In this document: piece after piece, positions 47,460 to 64,000 of the stretch
Position numbering within the stretch: position 1 is the stretch's first letter
Layout: each line of letters starts with the position of its first letter
From: Aporrectodea caliginosa
Taxonomy: Eukaryota; Annelida; Clitellata; Crassiclitellata; Lumbricidae
Reading direction: 5' to 3'
DNA length: 64,000 nt
NCBI GenBank assembly: GCA_020284085.1
Contig: JACEVL010000153.1
Coordinates: 839,256-903,255 of the forward strand
The notes under the pieces: model-generated
Seen by the model: only the letters and a program-made list of their open reading frames with translations
Databases searched by the model: none
What the model was told of the DNA's origin: nothing
Made by a program: the position numbers and the translations under genes

Positions 47460-49202
47460 AGACGGTCAGTATGATTCTAGAGCTACATAAAATGAATGCT
47501 CGGGCTGTACAGCCCTGCATGGTGACTTCTGCAGGACGTTGGGCCAAAGCATTCTGACGTTGACTGGACTCAACAGTCAACAGTTTCCCAGAGTAGGTTT
47601 GGACCTTATGTCATTTTGAAAAATGCACCGTCAACAAGCGGAAAAAACAATTTCGGATCAGAGTTCTAGAAATCTACACAACTGGTCTAATTAGGTAGAT
47701 TAAATTGTTTACCTCATACTGGCACTGAACACTAGGGGACACTGTTCTGGCTGGTATATGTTTCGACTGTGCAGTTCTGTGACTGCAAGATATGGACAAT
47801 CATGGAGGCTTGAAAATGTCGATAGGAGTTTTCAGTAGCTTCATAAAGACCTGATGGAATGCTCAACTGGGGTGCATGTATTTAGGAAAAGTACAGCAGC
47901 CGTTGCAATCTCAGTCCAGTGTGGGACTTGTTGCAAGAACTTCAAAGGATGAGGACAACCACATCAAACCCCACGGAAGTGGAGAAGACCGTGTGAACCA
48001 AAGGCTATTTTGTTATTGAATATATTGGGCCTCATGCAGCTTGGAAATGTGCCCATGGCAAAATGGCAATTTGCCACGCTGTGGACAAGGTTAGGCTCGG
48101 ATAGGTACCCTCCTACCGAGACACTAGAACAATGAGGAAGTGAAAAGATAATTAAGTCAAAAAAGGGCTACATATCTGGTAAAATTACAATCCATATGCT
48201 ACATGTATAACTTAACACAAAATCAAAAACCTGTGTTTTTCTAAAAGCCTGAGAAAAATGTACCTCTACAAGTTAATGTGCCAATCACAATTACCTAGCT
48301 ACAATTTGCTTGTATTTGTCAACTGTGTAGAAACTCTGCACAGTTGCAATGACCATTAGGAGCATCTCTAACCAATGCCCAACACTAGTCCAACTGCCTT
48401 GGTATCGTTTTTCATTTTGGGTGTATTGGTAAAATCTGTTGACCTGTTCAATGTGTTCATCAACAACATCACTGAGATTTGTTGGGAAAATTTAGAATTG
48501 AACACAAAAATGTATTTCAGTGACATGTTGCACTCAATCAGTTAAATGCTTGAAGCATTTTGTCACCCAACCGGGCATACTGTGGTGCCTTGTTGTTACA
48601 TACCTCAAAAGTTCTCAACAACAGCTTTCAAAGACCATCACTGTGGAATGGTATGATCTCTATGGTTTCACATCCAGGATCAGTTTTAGAAACTGCCTGA
48701 GACAAAAGTCAGCAAGTGTTAAATCCGTCAGCCATTTCATGAAGTACGTATGATGATAGACAAGCTCACTTGCTACTGTAACTGTTGTGCTATTGGGAGA
48801 TGGTGCACATTTACAAAAATCGACACTAGCAATAACAGAGAAGGGAAGACCATCGAGATCATGCCATTTCTGTTATGTCCAGAGTCTCCTATTAATTTTA
48901 GATACATGTATCAAGTGCTGCATGGCATTCATGATAATCCAAGAAGAAAAGATCTTAAAGAATACATACACCATTTATTGTCTTTCCATACAATAAAACT
49001 AGTTCAGTGCATAAAAAATTGTCTAATGCCAAAAATAATAGTATGTATGCAAGTTTATCCAAGAAACAATTCAACCACAAAATACAAGCATTACACTGTG
49101 TGGAAAATATCACCTGAATAAAATTATATATATCAACACCTTATATTTCAACAATTACAAAACGATAAAATGACTGGTCAATCATAGTTATCTAATAATC
49201 TA
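47460..49202. other. Sequence after the 415-codon ORF, unresolved
   Basis: Several ORFs of 77-123 codons (48520-48753, 48750-49121) and a readable minus-strand stretch (about 48300-48480) show no known domain. ACCAT-GAGATCAT-CCATT occurs in opposite orientations at about 48640-48665 and 48850-48875, hinting at an inverted repeat. Confidence 0.3.
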
Positions 49203-49206
49203 TTAA

Positions 49207-50438
49207 CCCTTTCGCTGCGACGGCCTTGTATTAAATCCTGTGTGCGCCATTGAAAGAAAAATTTAAAAATCCAATTTTTTTTGTCCCTACCCAAAAAAGT
49301 TTTGTCAGCAACTATGGACATATTTAGGCACAGTTGTATGAAAAGAAATTTATTCCTACAGTAAATTCTTATTACATTTGGACCTTTCAATTATAGTGAC
49401 AAGATTACTAAATTTTAAAAGTCCTGTTGTGTATGATACAATTTGAAGCATACATTTTTCAAAACACACGAGTATTTGAATTGTCAACAATATGGAAAAA
49501 TTCCAGTATCAATTGATATCTATCCCTTGTCATAATGCAACAGAAAACTGGTGCCGAATATAACCTATCTGTAGACCAGTACAATTCAATGCTTGGTTTC
49601 TTCAACAATCCCATCAGCAAAGGAGCTAAAATTTGAGCATTTCTTCTTTTGAAACGGACACCCAACTACGAAGTCTACATTTCTTTTTGGCAAATTTTGC
49701 TGGATTCTGATCTATCCAGTGTTCAGATAACGGTTTGTTTCAACAACAAAACAATTCAATAGATCGTCTATAAATAGTCTAACAAATCTATAAAATCAAA
49801 ATTTTGTGCATCTATTTGTAAACCATATATTCCTGTGAATTGATGAACAATAGGTTAAAAGTCTTATGCTGCAACCCAATGGGCCGTCCTAATGACATTG
49901 TCTTCATCTGATTCTACACGGTCATCTAAATCATCTTGTCCGGCATTGGGGACATCTTCACGTGATTGATCATACATGTCCTCGTCATCAATGGTGATAT
50001 AACCGTTAGACTCTAAACTGCTACCATCCTCAGCTAAAATATCAAGTGCTTGAGCAGCAGTTATCTTACGTTTATATTTTGACATATTTAGCAACACAAA
50101 TAAATTTCTCCATAATAAATGTCTTTATAATTATGCACATTCACTGATTTTTCAGAAAACTAAATAACTGACTTCATGAAAATAAAAATAATTTTATCCC
50201 ATCTAAATATGTAATAAATGATGTCATGATTGACCTTGAACTTGGCCTGTTCTGATATCTAGGTCCAACGTCTAGTGAAGAATTATATTTCTTATATTTT
50301 GCGGTGCGAAAACGATTTAAATCTAGCGTGCAGCATTGCCGCCTACTTCAATACATTGTATGACGAGACTCACTCGTCAATCGCGCATGGCATAGGCATT
50401 TCCATGACAAGACATTCTCGTCATTCGCGGCGAAAGGG
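49207..50438 (-). mobile_element. Deleted piggyBac element
   Basis: The ends are CCCTTTCGCTGCGA and TCGCGGCGAAAGGG, flanked by TTAA on both sides (49203-49206 and 50439-50442). The minus strand retains an acidic N-terminal piece (about 50097-49864, ALDILAEDGSS...DEDNVIR). It also retains a transposase piece (about 49665-49460) with IELYWSTDRLYSAPVFCCIM and RYQLILEFFHIVDNSN, characteristic of DDE_Tnp_1_7. At 1.2 kb, most of the catalytic domain is missing. Confidence 0.85.
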
Positions 50439-50442
50439 TTAA

Positions 50443-51668
50443 ATAACAACTGTCAATACACAAACTATAAGGTTTACAGTCCACTTTTTTACATACTAAT
50501 TCAACAATTGATACCTATAAGTCACTTAATGAAAATTCTAACCTGTCACTTTCCATAGCTAGATAATGAACTTTCAATTTCATATAAAAGCACCAAGATT
50601 CATATGATTACAAGGTGAAAGATTGACACTCATTAGTATTCCGCATCAGAGTCATTCTAATGATAATTATAATCTGTAAAATTATGCACTTTAAAATTCC
50701 CACAGTACCTTTAACTGGCATTTGCAATTTTACAGAACAGTAATTATTGAGAAATATTTCAACTATAATTTTTGGCAAGGAAGGCCTACTGGAAGACACA
50801 CAGCACAAACACTCTGAAAATCTTTCCTGGGTTTTCTGAGCTGGACACAAAAGAATTCAGACTCCAAATGCACACCATATCATTGTGCAGCAACTGGAGA
50901 CACAGAAGTGTTGTGAAGGACCTCAGTAGGCATTATACACTCTACTTGTTTATAATTATTAGAGGCACTTCAATGCTCCTGAGCAGTCTGCCATGTCACC
51001 ACTTCACCTTCACTCAGATCAACAACCCTTTTTAGTTGATCTAAAGTTGTACCCTGGATTGTTAACCAACAATTTTTCAACTTTCAGTAGGTGCTACAAA
51101 ACTCTATGGTACACATAACGTGTCTTCTTGACCATGTGGCCATCTGTCTGGAACTGCTCTTCTTTTTGAAATTTATTTCTTCTGATTATGCTTTCTTTCT
51201 CAATATGAAGACATGACTGTGCAGGAGGTACTTCTGCATAAATATTACAAAAAGGTGCTACAAAAATTCTGTATTAGGTTACATTTTACAATTCTTCAGA
51301 ATAAATTTATCATCAAATAGAAAATACTTAATCATAGAAACGGAATTATTGAAAATGTAAAAAAAAATAAATGAGCGCAAGATGATGCAATCCTAAGTCA
51401 GGAGTAGTCTGCCACAATTCTACATTTCCAAAATATTCTTGCAAATCATGAACATAAGGTCTATTATCATATTGGAACACAAATGGCTGATTGCCTTCTA
51501 GTATATCACATTTGACTGCAAGTTAGCTATCAAAAAGCAGCCATAGTAATTCAACAAAAACTTGTACACAAAAACAATTGAGCCATTCAATAAAATTTAG
51601 TCAAGATAACTGACTCAATTTTAATCGGAAACATGAATTAGCACTTGAATTACTTATGTTAAACGATA
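50443..51668. other. Intergenic DNA, nothing recognised
   Basis: AT-rich with short ORFs only. It lies downstream of the PI3-kinase gene. Confidence 0.35.
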
Positions 51669-52160
51669 GATACCGTGATGCATATGAAAAGGAAATTCAA
51701 ACTCCTAAATGAAAATAAAAATGACAGATCAATTAAATCCTCTGTTCAAGTAAGTCTCAAATTTCTTGAAGTGCTACTTATGCTACTAATAAACAGATAC
51801 CGTGACATATGCGAAAGAGAAATTAAAACTTCCAAATGAAAATAAAAATGATACATCAAATAAATCCTCTGTAAAAGTATGCCTCAAATTTCTTGAAGTG
51901 CTACTTATGCTACTGATAAACAGATACCGTGATGCATACCAAAAGGAAATTCAAACTCCTAAATGACAATAAAAATTACAGATCAATTAAATCCTCTGTT
52001 AAAAGTATTCCTGAAATTTCTTCAAGTGCTACTTATGCTACTAATAAACAGATACCGTGATGCATACGAAAATGAAATTCAAACTCCTAAACGAAAACAA
52101 AAAATGACTACTAAAACTGACGGTTTAGAGTATTCCTAAAACTTGTTGAAGTGCTACTTA
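51669..52160. repeat. ~127-bp tandem repeat, about four copies
   Basis: Units start at GATACCGTGA: 51669, 51796, 51923 and 52051. Each contains GGAAATTCAAACTCCTAAAT-type and GAAGTGCTACTTATGCTACT sequence. The array lies about 340 bases beyond the PI3-kinase stop and may be in its 3' UTR. Confidence 0.85.
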
Positions 52161-52500
52161 AAAATTAAGTGCAGGGCACCACTTCTGAGATGTTCATAAT
52201 GAAGCAAACACAAAAATTAAGAATCATGCCAGGAAATGTGTTTAAAGGCTTTATAAAAAGAATGCCAATTTGGACAAAACAATGTTTAATTTAAACTTCG
52301 TTCCAGATCTTCAGATTTTGTTCAGCATATTTCACACAAACTGTTTAATTTGCCATTCAAAATTAATTAACAGTAATGATGCAAATAGCTAGTCAGAGGC
52401 TCATCAACAATTTCAACTTAAAAGCAACATGCAACAAACTTATTGACCATTTCCGAAACCAGGCAGTCATCATCAGCAGGAGATTAATTAAATGAAAGAC

Positions 52501-64000
<11,500 letters not shown>

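Noticed and set aside
48750..49121. 123-codon ORF
   Set aside because: No recognisable domain, no splice context and AT-rich composition. It is probably chance or a repeat remnant.

Overview
The window is animal genomic DNA: AT-rich, intron-rich and full of transposons. It carries the 3' parts of two conserved genes that point at each other across about 45 kb of repeat-filled sequence. Non-autonomous DNA transposons, tRNA-derived SINEs and L2-type LINE tails, together with many TAGGCCTA words, suggest a marine invertebrate, possibly an echinoderm or another invertebrate deuterostome. That assignment is inference.

Left edge (962-6892, + strand): the last seven exons of PDCD7, the U11/U12 minor-spliceosome 59K protein. 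Its N-terminal exon or exons lie outside the window. Right edge (64000-52501, - strand): the last nine coding exons of a class IA phosphoinositide 3-kinase catalytic subunit, closest to PIK3CB. They cover the end of the helical domain and the whole kinase domain. All exon joins keep frame with GT-AG introns. Nearly every large intron in both genes holds a transposon.

Middle: (i) many short hAT-type elements, most with 8-bp target duplications (3828-4747, 17858-18539, 18671-19624, 31085-31553, 38420-39267, 45032-45786, 59833-60736). Several have ends packed with one short, often palindromic word. (ii) A 3.3-kb Harbinger-like element (17561-20862) that holds two hATs and two SINEs. (iii) A 1.8-kb element with long inverted ends (13357-15178). 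(iv) A 27-bp minisatellite of about 80 units (25266-27412) next to an L2 LINE end, with a further piece at 29572-29752. (v) An unclassified CpG-rich block (32431-35100) with a 279-codon ORF, repeated CCGCGG hairpins and a 72-bp tandem repeat. (vi) A 415-codon ORF of unknown function (46212-47459). (vii) Two piggyBac-type elements, one mariner, and three copies of a Helentron-like element.

Apart from the two edge genes, only the 415-codon and 279-codon ORFs are serious coding candidates. The second looks like part of a repeat family, because a diverged relative lies at about 44065-44170. No rRNA, CRISPR or convincing functional tRNA gene was seen.
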